DNA of 64,000 nucleotides from Tetraselmis striata (GCA_006384855.1 VCJN01002889.1:124001-188000), one strand, 5' to 3'. Shown: positions 9,200-21,702, numbered from the stretch's first letter. Made by a program: numbers and translations. The notes: generated by a model from the sequence alone, not told the origin.

Positions 9200-12100
9200 A
9201 CCAGCTTGCTGCATTTTTACGGTGTGTATTTTACGTCGCGCAGGCATGTGGTAAACCTTACAGCTACCCTGTTGTACAAGTTCCAGCGACGACCTTCGGG
9301 AGTCTTTCCACCCCTGATCCCGCCGGGTACGACAGTGCTACACAGGGGTGCTACCGTCGGTAAGAATTAGTCGCCGTGCTGTAGCGACTGGATGTAGCGC
9401 AATGGTCGCCATATATATTTAAGAAGTATTACAGATTCTTCCAGTCCGCAAGTGATCGTGGGCTTGCAGGTACGACTACATGTACGTACGTATCATGCTT
9501 ACGTAAGTACAGTACTAACGTATGATTTGCCCGCCCGGCCTGTCGTGCATGCGCAGTGGCGCTCGCGTCTCGGCCGCTGGGGGCGACCGGCCGTCCATGG
9601 CCACCTAGCCCCACCCCCGGCGCGAATCGGCTCGTCGAGGAATCGCAACGAATTCCGCAAGCCATGGGGCCCGAACGAATCTCCCTTAACACGCTTTGCT
9701 AACGAAACCAGGCGCGAGCCGGAGAGCACGCTGAAATATATGGCAACTACCCGCACGGGTAATACCTGGTAATACAGTATGTCATTTTTCACTACTTGTA
9801 GATTCAAAATTCGGTCGTTGTGCTTGGAAGTCCTGGAACTCCGCGTGGACGAATGAGTTATAACCACCTGTGTGTGCTTGTGTGTGGGTGTGTGTGTTTG
9901 CGGGGGGGGGGGGGGGGGGGGGGGGGTCCAACCTGCATGCTCTTGGCTGCCGGGCTGCGCACTGCGCGGCTCCCAGGGCTCCGTGGACTGGCTGCCAGTA
10001 CACTGGTCGCGATCATGGCGGCAAAAGGCTCCGGAGCGTCCGCCAGTAGGACCGAAGTCACTGGCGGAACGAGTGCGGTGACTCAGACCTCCGGAACCCT
10101 CTGACAGCTCCGGCGCGGCGCCGAGGTGGGGGCACGAACGAGCGTCCCGGCTGACTGGCGGCAAGTCGCTTTCACGCCACGGCTCCAATTGTTGGTTGTT
10201 CCATCGCAACGTGCTTGCACTGGTGGTTTGTTCCTCGTGGACCTTGCTCGCCATGCCAACACTGGGTGGTTGTTGCAGGTTGCGGGAGTGGTCGTATGAG
10301 TATGATACCGCTTAGCAAGCGGTGCTGCTGCTTTACGGCCGAGAGATGGGATATTCCTCACTATGCATGAGCTAGCTGCAGAAGGCGACATCCCTCACTA
10401 TAGCTAGATGTTGGCTACGGGGATAATCCTTACACATCGCGTACTCGTATAAATATAGGCGTCCATCCAGCAGCAGCAGCACCGATCGCCGGCATATCAT
10501 GCCTGTACGAGGAGGATTCGGGACAGAAAGGTGCGTGGCAGGTTCCGGCTATATTTCTATCAAAGCATTGGATATTCATAAGGGATTACTCGGATGCTGA
10601 CGTAAGGATTACATCCCATACCACTTCGGATTTCGAAACTCGACCCCAAGGATATGCTGAAAAAGCTGTCCTCCCTTCGAGAGAATCAGGGCTTCATACA
10701 TTTCCAGAATTACCCTAAATTGGCCGTCCAGTGACAGACCCCTTACGAAGATGAATCTGGAAGGGAAGACAGCGGATTCATCATAGTCGCTACTTCGGGG
10801 TCGGGTTTTCCACTGCGCAATGTGGTCTCGAATTCAGCAGGCGAAGAGGCTAGGCTAAAGATTCAAAACCCTGATTGAGAACCTTTTTTAACGATGACAT
10901 ACCGGACATTCTACGACTACATAACCGAATTGTATTTCTGTGCTATAGCCTACACGCCTGCCACGCATAAAGTGCCAACTAACGGCAATCTCGAAGCCCT
11001 CGTTGCCACTCGAGCAGCAAACTAGTCCCTAACATGTAACAATTGTGGAATGGCATGTGGTGCCCTTGTTTGAATTCACGGTCGATATGAATTCACTGGT
11101 TTGCGGGATGAACATGCATTTTGTGTGCGGTGCCCGCGGGCGGCTTGCATGGGGCCGAGAAGCAACCATCCATGAGCAACGCCGAAGCCATAGACCCGAT
11201 GCTCGTTACCCAACTATCCCCTGTATCTAATGAGCTACAAATGGTTTGTAGTGAGCGTCGGGCACGTTCAAGCGACGGGCTGTTGTTCTTTCGGGATGTT
11301 GATGACGTGGAACGACGCAACGGGCCGGTAGGTCTCTGTCGGGGGACGGGCCGCTGCGGGGGAGAACCGCAGACGTCGCGTGCTAACTACGATGGAGTAC
11401 CAATTAAATTTCGAGATGTTGCATGTCTTAGGTATGGGTCAACACTAGCCACCTAAGCTCTCAACCCGTAAACTGCCTCAGCACCGAACTAGGCCTCCAC
11501 AAAGGGATAACATTGTCCCTTTGGGAGTGCTGACATGGATTAGTAGGGCATGCATGGCAGGGCATACGAGCCGGGAGGCATAGATGAATTAGGATGGGCA
11601 AAAGCATTGATAAAAGTAGTTTTGTCCTGCCTGCACTTATTCCGCCCCGGGGACAAATATAACTGTATTTGGGTAAAGGGGAAAATGGGGGAAAGGGAGG
11701 GGAAAGAAGGAAAAGGGGGGGGGGGGGGGGGGGTAGAGCGAGGAACGGGCAAAAAGGGGAGGGAAAAAGAGGGAATAGGGGGAAGGGAGGAGGGAGGATA
11801 AGGGAGGGAGAAAGGAGGACAAAAGAGGGGGAAGGGAGGGAAAAGGACGAAAAGATAGGGAAAAGGGCGGGAGAAGGGAGAAAATGGCGGGGGAAAAGAG
11901 AGGGAAAAGGCATGGAGATGAGGGGAAAAGCGGGGGAGGGGGGGAGAGATGGATGAATGGAGGGAAAAAGTCGGCAAATAGTCAAAAAGAGGGGGCAAGG
12001 GAGGGACAAGCGGGAACAAAGGTACAGCCTCGGGAGCTACCCACATGCTACTAGAGTGCATGCCCTTGATGTAGGGGTCCATTCCTTAATCCTTGCTTCC

Positions 12101-12610
12101 TATGCATTCACCTATACCCGCGCCACTGTCACATATATCTATCATTTGCATAATACGTGTAACCATCCTCATTATTTTTACGATTATAGTGCTCGTATGC
12201 TTGCATGCGCCCAATGCTCGAGGGTAATCCCCGCGGCCCACATCTTCTATACTACATATGGTGCCATCTCACGGCTACTGCTCGGTCGTTCGTGACCTCT
12301 AGCCCGATCTGCCACGACCTGCCAGTTACAAGACGGCGGCCAACAAGCATGTAACCAGAATCCGTCTGCTCAAACCACTTGTCCTTGCCTCAATACTGCA
12401 CCGCACTATACTACATCTCACATTGGTTTCGCTGAGCTCTGCTTCGAACCCTTTACGGCAGCCCTCCTTGCTTCCACCGTATGCCAGTGACTACTCGCCG
12501 CAAACCCGCCGGCTCATCTGCTCTTGCTCATTCGTCTGCCCCGACCGGACCCGACAGGCCTAAAGCCATGGACGTCGACCGGGCGGCTACCCGGCAGGCC
12601 GTCAACCAAT
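9200..12610. other. Gene-poor stretch with simple repeats
   Basis: It holds a TG-rich patch and a G-run of about 25 (9865-9926), a copy of the dispersed CATGAGCTAGC repeat (10366-10395) and a polypurine block (11670-12012, listed separately). I see no gene I can support; open frames here lack family resemblance. Confidence 0.5.
11670..12012 (+). repeat. 340-base polypurine tract
   Basis: The plus strand is almost entirely A and G (units like GGGAAAAGGG, GGAGGGAA), with a G-run near 11717-11732 and only scattered pyrimidines. It is not a simple tandem array. Such mirror-like purine tracts can form triplex DNA. Confidence 0.9.
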
Positions 12611-12650
12611 CACTAGCCTCCCGGACCAACTCGTAATTAGCATGTAATAC
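12611..12650 (+). repeat. CACTA copy A terminal repeat (3' end of element)
   Basis: It begins CACTAGCCTCCCGGACCAAC and continues TCGTAATTAGCATG. It matches the inner part of the opposite end and the right end of copy B. Confidence 0.9.
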
Positions 12651-12920
12651 CCTTTAATTATCCCGTAATCTTACCAGTATAATGACACTCATCTGTAGTC
12701 ATTCCGTGACATACTCGTAATAAATTGCATCAGACGCAAATCACACGTCATCGCGACGCAATATCCGCGACGGTCTAATTTGCATCTCGCTCTAGAAGCT
12801 CGACAATCTTGTTGCTATGGCCTAATCCGCGATAGCGCGCGCGGCAGTGCCAGCAATGAGCGGGCGCACGGCAGTGGGCGGCGAGGCGCGCGGCATCAAT
12901 GGGCGGGCGGAATCGATTAT

Positions 12921-14629
12921 TTACAGCCGGTTTCGGCCGGGCGGACCGCCACGGCGGCGGGCATGCTGATCGCGGGTGGCGGCAGCGACTACTGCTGCCA
13001 GGGCGGCATGGCGGCCGGCCCGCGACCCGCACGCCCCACCGCCGGCCCTGGCCCCAGCACCACCCCGGCCCCGGGCCGGCACTCCAGCCGCCGGCTTGGC
13101 GGACTGCTTGACCTTCTTGGCCGGGGGTTCCGAGCTACTGCCCTCGTCCATGTTGTCACTGGGGAAGGCTTACATGGCGGCCATGTTCTTGACCGCGTTG
13201 GTGTTGTGCGTGATGATGCCGCCCGCCCTCTTCTTCAGCTGCTTCAGCACGCCCATCAAGCCGTGGAGCTTTGGCGACGCAGCGGTGCCCGCCAGCGGTA
13301 GCGCCAGCACGACCTTGTTGCGCTGAACAACGCTCGATACGATCGGCTTACCGCCCAACGTAGGGACTGGATGGGCGGGGGTCTGACACAACAAATGCGA
13401 AAGTCCGTATGTGTGATGATTGCTTGTCGCGGAGGTGGCGGTGTAATCGAGCAAGTGCGAAAACAAACTCACATGCGGCTTCCGAGTGTAGCGTCACCTT
13501 GCAGATCTCCTCCTCGCCCTTGAACATCACATCAGAAGAAGGTACTTGCCGGCTTTGTAGTACCTCCCGATCTCGCTCTGCTGCCCAGCCTTTGCAAGGT
13601 CGAGGGCCTTCGGGAGTCGGTCCTCGCTCGGCAATGATTCCTTCTTCCTACCTTGGCCGTCCTTGCCCTCATCCTGATAGTAGTGCCGAGCTAGGCAGTT
13701 CCTCACATTCCCGTGCTTCATGTATAGCACAAGGTACACCGTCCGCACAGCCCACAAGGATGGTCGCAGTGGGGTTGAGAGGAAGGGGGAGGGGGTGTAC
13801 TCTCGGAGCGCGGCAACTACGGTATCCTTGGCGTAGATGTGGTTTTCGGCTGTGCAGCCGGCACGGTAGTTGAAGGTAGCGTAGCATATCCGCTCGACGT
13901 AAGGGGGCGCGGCGATGGAAACCTCAACGTCTTCTTCAAAGAGTAAGGGATCCCCGTCTGACTGTCGCGCGGCCAGCATTCGTCAAACACAACCGACAGC
14001 ACCGCCTTGTCCTGAGCTGCAGGAGCGACATCAAAAACGCAGCACGGAGCGGTCAACGCTTGTGAAATTCCAAATCCTCTACGCACTCATGTCAGCCACC
14101 CGCCGACTCGCTGTACCTTTCAGGGTGGACTCCAGGCCCCGGCTCGTGAGAGTATGGCATGGACCGTCGACGGAGGCGTTCTTAACGCTAGTGCCCATGT
14201 TAGATCCAGCGGGCATGAAGGGGGGGGGGGGGGGGGGCGTGCGCTGCCTCGGGGGCTGGGTTCAAGATCTGGGCACGCGTCGCGTCGGGTACGCACGAGG
14301 TAAAATACAACGTGACGCACGACACCCTCATCGGACACTTGAAAATCTGCCTCAAGCAGGTTCTTCTTCCCGGCTTCTTCGTACTGCGTCCGCTTAGCGC
14401 AGCTGTTCGGTATGCCCGCGAGAGCATCGCCAAAAGCGTCCTCGCCCTGGGGTTGCTCTGGGTGAACGCGGATATGGCTGTTGGTCGCATGTCCGCGGAA
14501 CAGTGCATGCCGCACGTCCTCAACGATGCGGCCCGTGCTGCACAGAGCACCGAGTGGTACGGTCATGCCTCTGGGCCTCGCAGTTTTGCCGTAGGGGGTG
14601 CATGCATTTAGCTTGGCATGCGTGGCCAT
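12921..14629 (-). pseudogene. Second gene of CACTA copy A, unknown function
   Basis: I do not recognise this protein. Read on the minus strand, exon-like pieces are: about 14570-14290 (RPRGMTVPLGALCSTGRIV, HIRVHPEQPQGEDAF), 14080-13790 (CCVFDVAPAAQDKAVLSVVF, FEEDVEVSIAAPPYVERICY, TFNYRAGCTAENHIYAKDTV), 13760-13640 (RNCLARHYYQDEGKDGQ), about 13550-13480, and about 13390-12921 (GGKPIVSSVVQRNKVVLALP, AGTAASPKLHGLMGV, EPPAKKVKQSAKPAAG, a Gly/Arg/Ala-rich tail). Copy B has the same order and the same GTGAGT...CAG intron near the end. CACTA elements often carry a second DNA-binding gene (TnpA in maize Spm); the basic RG-rich tail and KKVK would suit that, but this is inference. Confidence 0.6.
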
Positions 14630-14995
14630 GATGGAAGGTTCTTGGCGACGATCAGCTACGATACTGTCTTGCGGCTATGCGAGCGTGCGTTAGGTAGCAG
14701 CTGCAGCTTTCAAAAAACTAAGTCCGGCGCCGCGCCTGGACGACTACTCGCGCTCCGCTGTTAAATAGCGCATTCCGGCTTGCTGCGTATCCATAGCGTA
14801 ATATCCCGTATGGCGACCGTATTTAGCGTTTGAATGAGGACACATTTGACACAGACGCGCTCCGACCAGAATCTTAATTCGGCCGTAGCTACGCCTTAAC
14901 GGGAATGGGTCGCGTAATTTGGCGTAATTAGCTTTTAACTCGACGGTACGCGCGCGTCTGCACAAGCCTTAATAACAGTGAGACAAGCGACTGAC

Positions 14996-16285
14996 TACGT
15001 AGGGCCTGCCAGCGGCTTTTACTGCCGCAGGGGGCACGGTGTAGCGAAGTTGTCGGCTTCTCCCAGCTACCGAACCCAAACCCATGCACTCAACCAGCAC
15101 CCACCCGCCGCCGGCACCCAGCGTTACCCAGCACCATATCCACGGTTCTTGGCCTCGCCAAGTATGGCCAACCGCCACCGGGCGCACGCAACGTACTACC
15201 GTCCCTATGGAGTTCAGCCGTTACCTCACCCAGCATTGGACCATGAAGGGGTGGATCCATCTTTAGCCTTATAGGTGGGCTCCAATCCGCAGGACCGACA
15301 CCAACATGTATCCCTCTCTCGACAAGGAACCGACATGGCCGGCGGGCATCCTCACCGTTGGGGCAGAGGGTCTCCGGGGCTGGAAGTTCTTCCTCATAGA
15401 CGCGCCGGAGGATACCCGGGTTTCTGATTTAGAGATGTTTAGCGAAGTCGGCCGGATATGGCTCGCTGCGGCGCGGGCTCAGTTGGACTGCGCCCTAGAG
15501 GTGTGCATCGAGAAGGACCCACAAGGAATCCCAAAGCTGCGGGAAGCCTTCGTCGACCAGTTCAAGCTATTCACGGCAATGGCGCTCGCGGCTATGGCCT
15601 TGTTGTCCCGCTACTTGCGCTGGAATCCCCATGACACGCCGACCAATGTGCACAAACTGATGGAGGATGCCAAGAATTGGGAAGCCGACCTGGCGGTTGA
15701 TTGCATCGTCCCCGATTACCCGCACCCAGCAAGTGCAGTTGCAGCACTCAGGGCAGACTGCTTCCTGCCGTACCCCAACATCCCGTGGGGCGTGGGCGAG
15801 GTCATCGGGCGAGCGGCCTCCGTAATGACTCCCATCATCATGCAATGGGCAGATAGATACCGGCACCCATGATCTTGTTCTATATTGGTCGACTCGCGAA
15901 TTTTTGCAGTGAGATCAGCTCATAGTATGTTTCACTTCCCCTTGGGAGAGTAGACTGCGGACAGATGAGGCATAGTTGGGCCACCTGCCAAAGTGCTTAA
16001 AGGTACATATGAGGCATAGTTGCCCATAGCCAATAAAGTAGCGAGAAGCAGCACGCAAAAGTGTTGTCATTTTAGCATTGTGTAACAGTCTGGCAAGCCT
16101 TACCCTTATGACTGTCCCAACTGTGTCACCTCCCTTGGCAGTCCCACGTACCCTGCAGACTGCCGGCATGGCCTGTTTAGAACCGCCGTCGATTCAGATG
16201 GCCAAGGGGGCTAGGTTTTAAGCGGTGGGCGATGGGTGTGCAGGGCAGCGGCGCCGGGGCGCTGCGCGGAGTTTCTTGGCGGCAT
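14996..16285. mobile_element. 1.29-kb insertion inside CACTA copy A
   Basis: Copy B has the uninterrupted junction (GACTAACTTTGATC read on the A plus strand), while copy A reads GCGACTGACTA at 14987-14997 and TAACTTTGATC from 16285. The extra segment is thus about 1,290 bases and is flanked by TA on both sides, as expected for a TA-targeting element, though two bases can match by chance. I see no clear terminal inverted repeat. It carries the 188-codon ORF at 15306. Confidence 0.7.
15306..15872 (+). CDS. Intact 188-aa hypothetical protein in an insertion
   Basis: I do not recognise it. It is an uninterrupted ATG-to-TGA frame in a segment that is absent from the sister transposon copy. It begins MYPSLDKEPTWPAGILTVGA. 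Two hydrophobic or amphipathic stretches follow (FKLFTAMALAAMALLSRYL at about residues 88-106, and VIGRAASVMTPIIMQW near the C-terminus). Aromatic and charged residues are evenly spread, codon use looks coding (third-position C/G), and there are no introns. It could be the cargo or the only gene of a small inserted element, or a capsid/coat-like or structural protein of such an element; I have no motif for either. Confidence 0.5.
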   Translation: MYPSLDKEPTWPAGILTVGAEGLRGWKFFLIDAPEDTRVSDLEMFSEVGRIWLAAARAQLDCALEVCIEKDPQGIPKLREAFVDQFKLFTAMALAAMALLSRYLRWNPHDTPTNVHKLMEDAKNWEADLAVDCIVPDYPHPASAVAALRADCFLPYPNIPWGVGEVIGRAASVMTPIIMQWADRYRHP

Positions 16286-16326
16286 AACTTTGATCGATTA
16301 CATCTACCACCTATACGGAAATTCAG

Positions 16327-18472
16327 CTAGCAGTGCATGGTCATTGTGTTATATATGCACCACACATACTGCCCCACATAGTGTGAGGACATGCCAAACC
16401 GGGATAAGTGCTGGTCTGTCACCATGTCCGGATCAGCATAGAAGTAGCACAATTTCTCCTCGATTTGATTCAGCGCGACAGGGAAGGCGTGATGCCCCTT
16501 GCGAATGCTGTGCCGAAGGGGCGCCTTGCTTTGCCTCACACTAGTGCCGAGGGGGACCCTATCACCATGCGCTCAGCCGCGTGCAGTCGGACACCGCGAG
16601 GGTGAGGTCCGGCACCGAACGGCTGGTGTGGGTCACCTCCAGGAAGTACTGCACTTCCCCAACATACACGTAGTAGTTGTCGTGCTGATCCACCTCGGCA
16701 CGCCTGTCTCTCAGTGTGGCATGCTTGCCGTACCCATCAGTGGGCACTCACTGCTCGTCCCATGTCTTGTGCTTGAACACCACATGCCTCCGTGTCTCGG
16801 GCTTCTCATCCACAACCTACATGTGTGCGCACACCAGCAAGGCGACACAATGTCGGCAGTTTGGAGTCAAGCGTTGGGGGCCTGGGGGGGGGGGGGGGGG
16901 GGGGGGAAGCGGTGCCTTTATCCAGAAATTGCGCTTCCGTCCTTGTGTCGTGATGGTGTACGATACAGAGGTAGTCAGGAATGATGTCCTCTCCCCTATC
17001 TTGCACTGGTGATACATGTTGTACCTGCGGGGTAGTGCAACAACCTCATTACCATAATCAAAAATCATAATAAATCATTTTCGACCGCAGATAAGAGTGG
17101 AATCGACTCATGTCCGTCGATTTCACAAACCGCATTTCCTTTGCTAGCGCGGCCGGGGCAACGGGGCGCCAACTCGCCGCGGCCGGGGCAGCGCGGCGCC
17201 TACGTGCATCAGGGTACGCAATAGGCGGTTCACATGGTAGTAGGAAGTTGAGTATAATACCCGGAACATGTTGCGTTCACATTCTGACCTATGACCTGCG
17301 TTACGATTCCAGCTAAATGGGCGTAGAGGGCGGCATGGGCCCGGGGGGCAGGGGGGCGGGGGGGCTTCACTTGATGTCAAGGGGGGTCGAGCCCCATTTC
17401 ATATGCGCGCTTCCAGGCCGGCTCAGGCTTCAGTGTGCCAGTTTCTTGACAGTACTTATCCAGCGCCTCTGCGCAGGCCGCCTATGTGGCGGGGCGGCTG
17501 AGGTGCCTGGCTGCACGGCGGCGCCCATGCAGCTCGGTCCCGTGCCCTCAAACATATCCACCGCATCGTCGACGCCAGCGGCCTCCTACTGTCCCACAAA
17601 GCCTGGCCACCAGGGGCAGGCTGGGGAAGTCTGGGTCAAGGCATACACGCAGGAATTTGATGCGTGCCTCCTGTAAGAACTGCCGCTTGTATGCCCGCTC
17701 CGTGTCACTGGTGTCACTGCCTCTGGCCACGGACTTCACGCCCCGCATCTGCATATGACAAAGGGCATGCATTCATATGACAGCAGCCTAGACACAGTGC
17801 GTATGAGGGCAAGGGGGGGGGGGGCGCACGGTACGCTCCGCCATTCATAGCTCTGAGTCGCCGGCCATGCTGCCCCTGGTCGCCTCCTGGGCTCTGACTC
17901 GGCAGACCAGATTGTGCAGGTTCAGTTTCATCATCTCATAAAGCAAATACGTACCTGCCGCACATATGCGCATAGGTCAGCAAGCAATTGAAGCCCCCCT
18001 CCCGCTGCTTCTTGATGGACTCGTTGCCACGCTGGCACTCGTCACGGTCAGCAGGAGCGTCACACTCCTCGCAGTCCCTGTGGTAGTGGGTGATTGACCG
18101 CTTCTTGCAGCATATACCACGTGACTTATTCCGGGTGTGGATGCCCTGCGCTGTCACATATATCCCAAACGGCTCGCCCCGCGTTTCGATCAGACTGGCT
18201 CCGGACGGAGCGGCGGGGTGACGGCCGTACGGTGCAACAGCTACCGCAGAGCGCCATCACCACCCGCTGCGACATGCGCGGTTGAACGGCGGAGGCGATT
18301 GGCCGCATGCCTCTGTCCATCTGTGCTTGTCGTAGAATATAGTGCTCGTGATGAAGCGGGCGCCACACGCGCGGCAGCGCATTCTCGAGGTCGCCTCTTC
18401 ATGTATCCCCTCGGCAGGCGTCCCGCCCTCCTTGCCCTCAGGAATACGGCGATTTGAGTTGCGACGCCCCAT
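16327..18472 (-). pseudogene. CACTA transposase remnants, copy A
   Basis: Minus-strand pieces in order: 18472-18257, MGRRNSNRRIPEGKEGGTP with a C2HC-like finger (CRAC, then H-x5-C in KHRWTEAC); 18130-17900, CEECDAPADRDECQRGN, SIKKQREGGFNCLL and (other frame) the LHNLVCRVRAQEA-type region; 17772-17548, SDTSDTERAYKRQFLQEARI; 16747-16562, DQHDNYYVYVGEVQYFLEVT, like the C-terminal part of Tnp2 transposases; and 16539-16327, FPVALNQIEEKLCYFYADPD. Copy B has all of these except the finger and adds the catalytic middle region, which is missing here. Frameshifts separate the pieces, so it is not functional. Confidence 0.65.
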
Positions 18473-18861
18473 GGCACACCACTACTCGGCGCGGCGGCGG
18501 CTCGCAGCGGCGGGGGTTGGTAGGGGCGCTAGTCCGGCGCTGCTGCGATGCATGGTAAACTGTCCGCGCAATTTAGCCGGCTTGAGACCTACGGTACCGT
18601 TGGCCATTGCGTCGTCACGGAGCTTGTGAGGCGTTAAAGTACAATGTGGCGGAAGTCCCAACGATTACCGGTAGCCGCGCGAGGCGCGATGTGGGTCCAA
18701 TGTACTATGCAGATGGCACAACATGCTACTGGTAGCATATTACGGAACGCGGGCGAGCCGGGCACGTCGTCGCGACTACAGAGCCTATAGCAGAGAAGTG
18801 GCGATTACACGGTAGATACGGCGATTACACGCCTATTCCCTGGAAAAATCGCGATTACATG

Positions 18862-18901
18862 CCATTACGGTATAATTACGAGACAGTCCGGGAGGCTAGT
18901 G
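18862..18901 (-). repeat. CACTA copy A terminal repeat (5' end of element)
   Basis: Read on the minus strand it begins CACTAGCCTCCCGGACTGTC and continues TCGTAATTATACCG. It is nearly identical to the left end of copy B. GTAATCGC-type subterminal repeats follow inside (18790-18860). Confidence 0.9.
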
Positions 18902-20927
18902 GCTGAGGTGTTGTACTTTGAAGTGGTGGCTATTCCCGGCGAGGTGACTTTTGCACACATGGCACTGGACCGTAAGTTTGCTGCTCGGACCCTCGCAGGC
19001 ATCGAAGACGCTCGTCTTGCCGCATGATCTCGCTTTGCCGCGATGCATCGCGACGAGGGTGCGCTGAGGGGGGCGGCTGTGGGATAGCGAGTTGTTAGAT
19101 TTTGGGCGAGAGCGGCGGACGATAAGCAGGTGAGACAAGGGATCATAAGGTAGTCGCTCCGCCGCCGCGTGCGCGCAGTCAGCAGCGTCACCCCCGCCGC
19201 GCCGTTGCGCGCCATGGCGAAATACGCGTGCGTGGGCCGGCGGGAGTAGGTGCATCACGTACCGTTTCACGTACGGATACGGTTGTGGCGTCGAGACCTC
19301 GGCGCATGTAGTACTGGTGGCATGCATGGATAAGCGCGGATAAGCTCACGTTAAGCGGGAGTAGTCGTCAGGGTATGCTAAACACGGTACTCGTAGAGTA
19401 AAAAATGAGTATGAATACAGTGGAAGTATCGTATAAAGAAGTACCATAAGCGGATCCCGTTTCGACGAGTGGTCTCAAGTATGTCTTGCAAGTCCACCGA
19501 CCACACCCCCGCCCGAAGCATCATGTCGTCATCCAGTTTCCCATCCGCGACCAGGGAGTTAGCGCAGCGTAAAGTAATGAATCGTGCTTGTAAGGGTGCG
19601 TGGCGTGACGTACACATAATATACAACATACAGATTTATCATCTCCAAGTATTTTTTGTATCCGTGATAACTGCACTACTGGTCGCAATGATTTAATATT
19701 AATATATAATAATTCATGCATATAGGCACACGAGTAACATAACTGCGGCCCGGATGGTAGTACTACCTGTAATATGCCAAACTGAAAATGACGGCGTTGT
19801 TTTACGGCATATGTAGCGAGAAACAGTAGCCATGTTTTCGACAGATCATCTACTGCTATCACCACGCACGCTGTTGTCCGGCTGGAGTTGTGCCGCAACA
19901 CATCCGACACTTGCCCTACCCGCCCCAACCCTAGGCAGCAAGCACAATATAGGCATCAAGAGCAATATTGGCATCAAGAGCAATATATCTAGTTCTTGCC
20001 GGAGCGCTGGGGTCAACTGCGGCCATATGATATGTCATATGGATTGGCGCATCTGCGGTGGCGCTTACAATTGGTGGTAACTTTTGCACAATGCCCTTAA
20101 TTTCGGCACGGGCTCTGGCTAATCCCGCCCAACGCCATGGGTACCCAAATTACCCAAATTTTCACACTACTGCCGCATGGAGAGCCCACTAGGTGTGCAT
20201 ATAGTCTACACATCATTCTTACATAACTACATATGCTGATGGTTGGGCGCGCTATGAACTATGGCGCCGGCCGCGAAAAGGCCCACGGACGGCACCCTGC
20301 ATCGGCGCGCGCACACCCAATGACGTTGCTGCGCCTATCGATAATCGTTCACCCGGGCGCCAAACTATTGCGCAGCCCCCTCCTCTACTCCGTCGCGGTG
20401 TTTGAGGGGTAAAGGGCGCCCTACACCTCCGTGCGACTACAACTAAGGTCAACATACTACATGACTGTCTTATTGTGTAAACTTTGTTTTTGCTGTATTT
20501 TGATTTTGTGTTCTTCTAATATTTCCGCATAAGTTGCGGCGCGCGCAACCTCACATTATATCACCAATTGCAAGCAATTGTAGGACTTCTCATTCAATGC
20601 CACGGATAGATTTGAAGTTAGTTCTCATTATTGACGACAACGACATGGCGCAAGTCGATGCGATGAGATTCCGGATTTAGCACACTGAGGCGCCCCGCAT
20701 GTTGAGACAGCGCGGGACTCCGCTCAAACAAAAAGTTTAAATTATGGCCTAGACAATTGGAGCTTCTCGACTACATAGGAGAAGAGGTAACGGGTCACGC
20801 TATTGCTGCTTAGGAGAGGAGGATTGCCGCGGCTGAAAGACGCGGGGGTGTTATTCCTGTCCCGGAAGATAAAGCCTATACATAAGCCGGAGCAGCATGG
20901 AGCGCGCGCTTAGTCGGTTGTGTGATA

Positions 20928-21240
20928 GTAAATACACTTTTCCACGAAATTACAGTTCTCAAACAACCGCCCCAATATGATGGCAAGGCACCCACCGACC
21001 GCATAATACTATACGTAATCATAACTTGCCCGCCCATATCATGTTATTGTCCCGACAAAATGAACAGTTTCTGTAGTGTTGGTAAATACACTTTTCCACA
21101 AAATTTACACCTCTCTAACAGGGCAACAGCCACCCCGGTACCATGTATGACAACAATGCCCGCACCGACCTTATGTTGTCATCTTTTCCTTGCCCATATC
21201 ATTAGTCCCGCCAAGATTGACAGAATTCCTGATATGTCCC
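20928..21240 (+). repeat. Two tandem copies of a ~154-bp unit
   Basis: GTAAATACACTTTTCCAC begins at 20928 and again at 21082. Within each unit ACC..ACCGACC, CTTGCCCGCCCATATCAT-like and GTCCCG blocks recur in the same order. The copies are diverged. Confidence 0.75.
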
Positions 21241-21702
21241 ATACGTGACTTAATGAACCAAAGTGTGCCTTGCTGGCTTGTATTGTGAATCGCAATGCTG
21301 ACCTTCAATCCCTAATATAGCCCTAAACTAACCCTGTCCACAATGCACGGCGAGCCTGCTTGTCAGGCGGGCACAATAATGCTGGCATGCTGCTATGTAT
21401 TGCTACAAATAAAATACTGTGCTAACTTTCTTATCCGCTTTATAACAGTAGCTATTGTTATTAAAGATAAGACGAAATTCAGCAACATACGGTTCGTACT
21501 GCCGTGTTCTGTCCGTGCCTTGACGACAAGAAGAGACGCATAACTAGAATATTACGGCAGCATGATATATATTACAGCTGCACCCCTTGCACGCGCCGTG
21601 CGTATATTACACGCAGCATCTTTCGTTCGTTAATTCGCCGCCAACTTATATGTATAATGATGTCCAATATAATAATCACATTAGACTATTGGACCTATAA
21701 AG

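Larger units (their letters stand above)
12611..18901 (-). mobile_element. CACTA (EnSpm-like) transposon, copy A
   Basis: The ends are CACTAGCCTCCCGGAC at 12611 and the complement GTCCGGGAGGCTAGTG ending at 18901, with CTCGTAATTA just inside each. The CACTA ends define the superfamily. The genes lie on the minus strand: transposase remnants (16327-18472) and a second gene (12921-14629). Compared with copy B it lacks most of the middle of the transposase but keeps an N-terminal zinc-finger piece, so it is internally deleted. It also carries a 1.29-kb insertion (14996-16285). The 3-base flanks (AAT and GCT) do not match as a target duplication. Confidence 0.9.

Noticed and set aside
9499-10254. 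251-codon minus-strand open frame
   Set aside because: It crosses a G-run (poly-Pro) and TG repeats and has no family resemblance, so it is probably chance.
11461-12082. Pro/Ser/Phe-rich minus-strand frames of about 180 codons
   Set aside because: They are the translation of the polypurine tract, not a gene.
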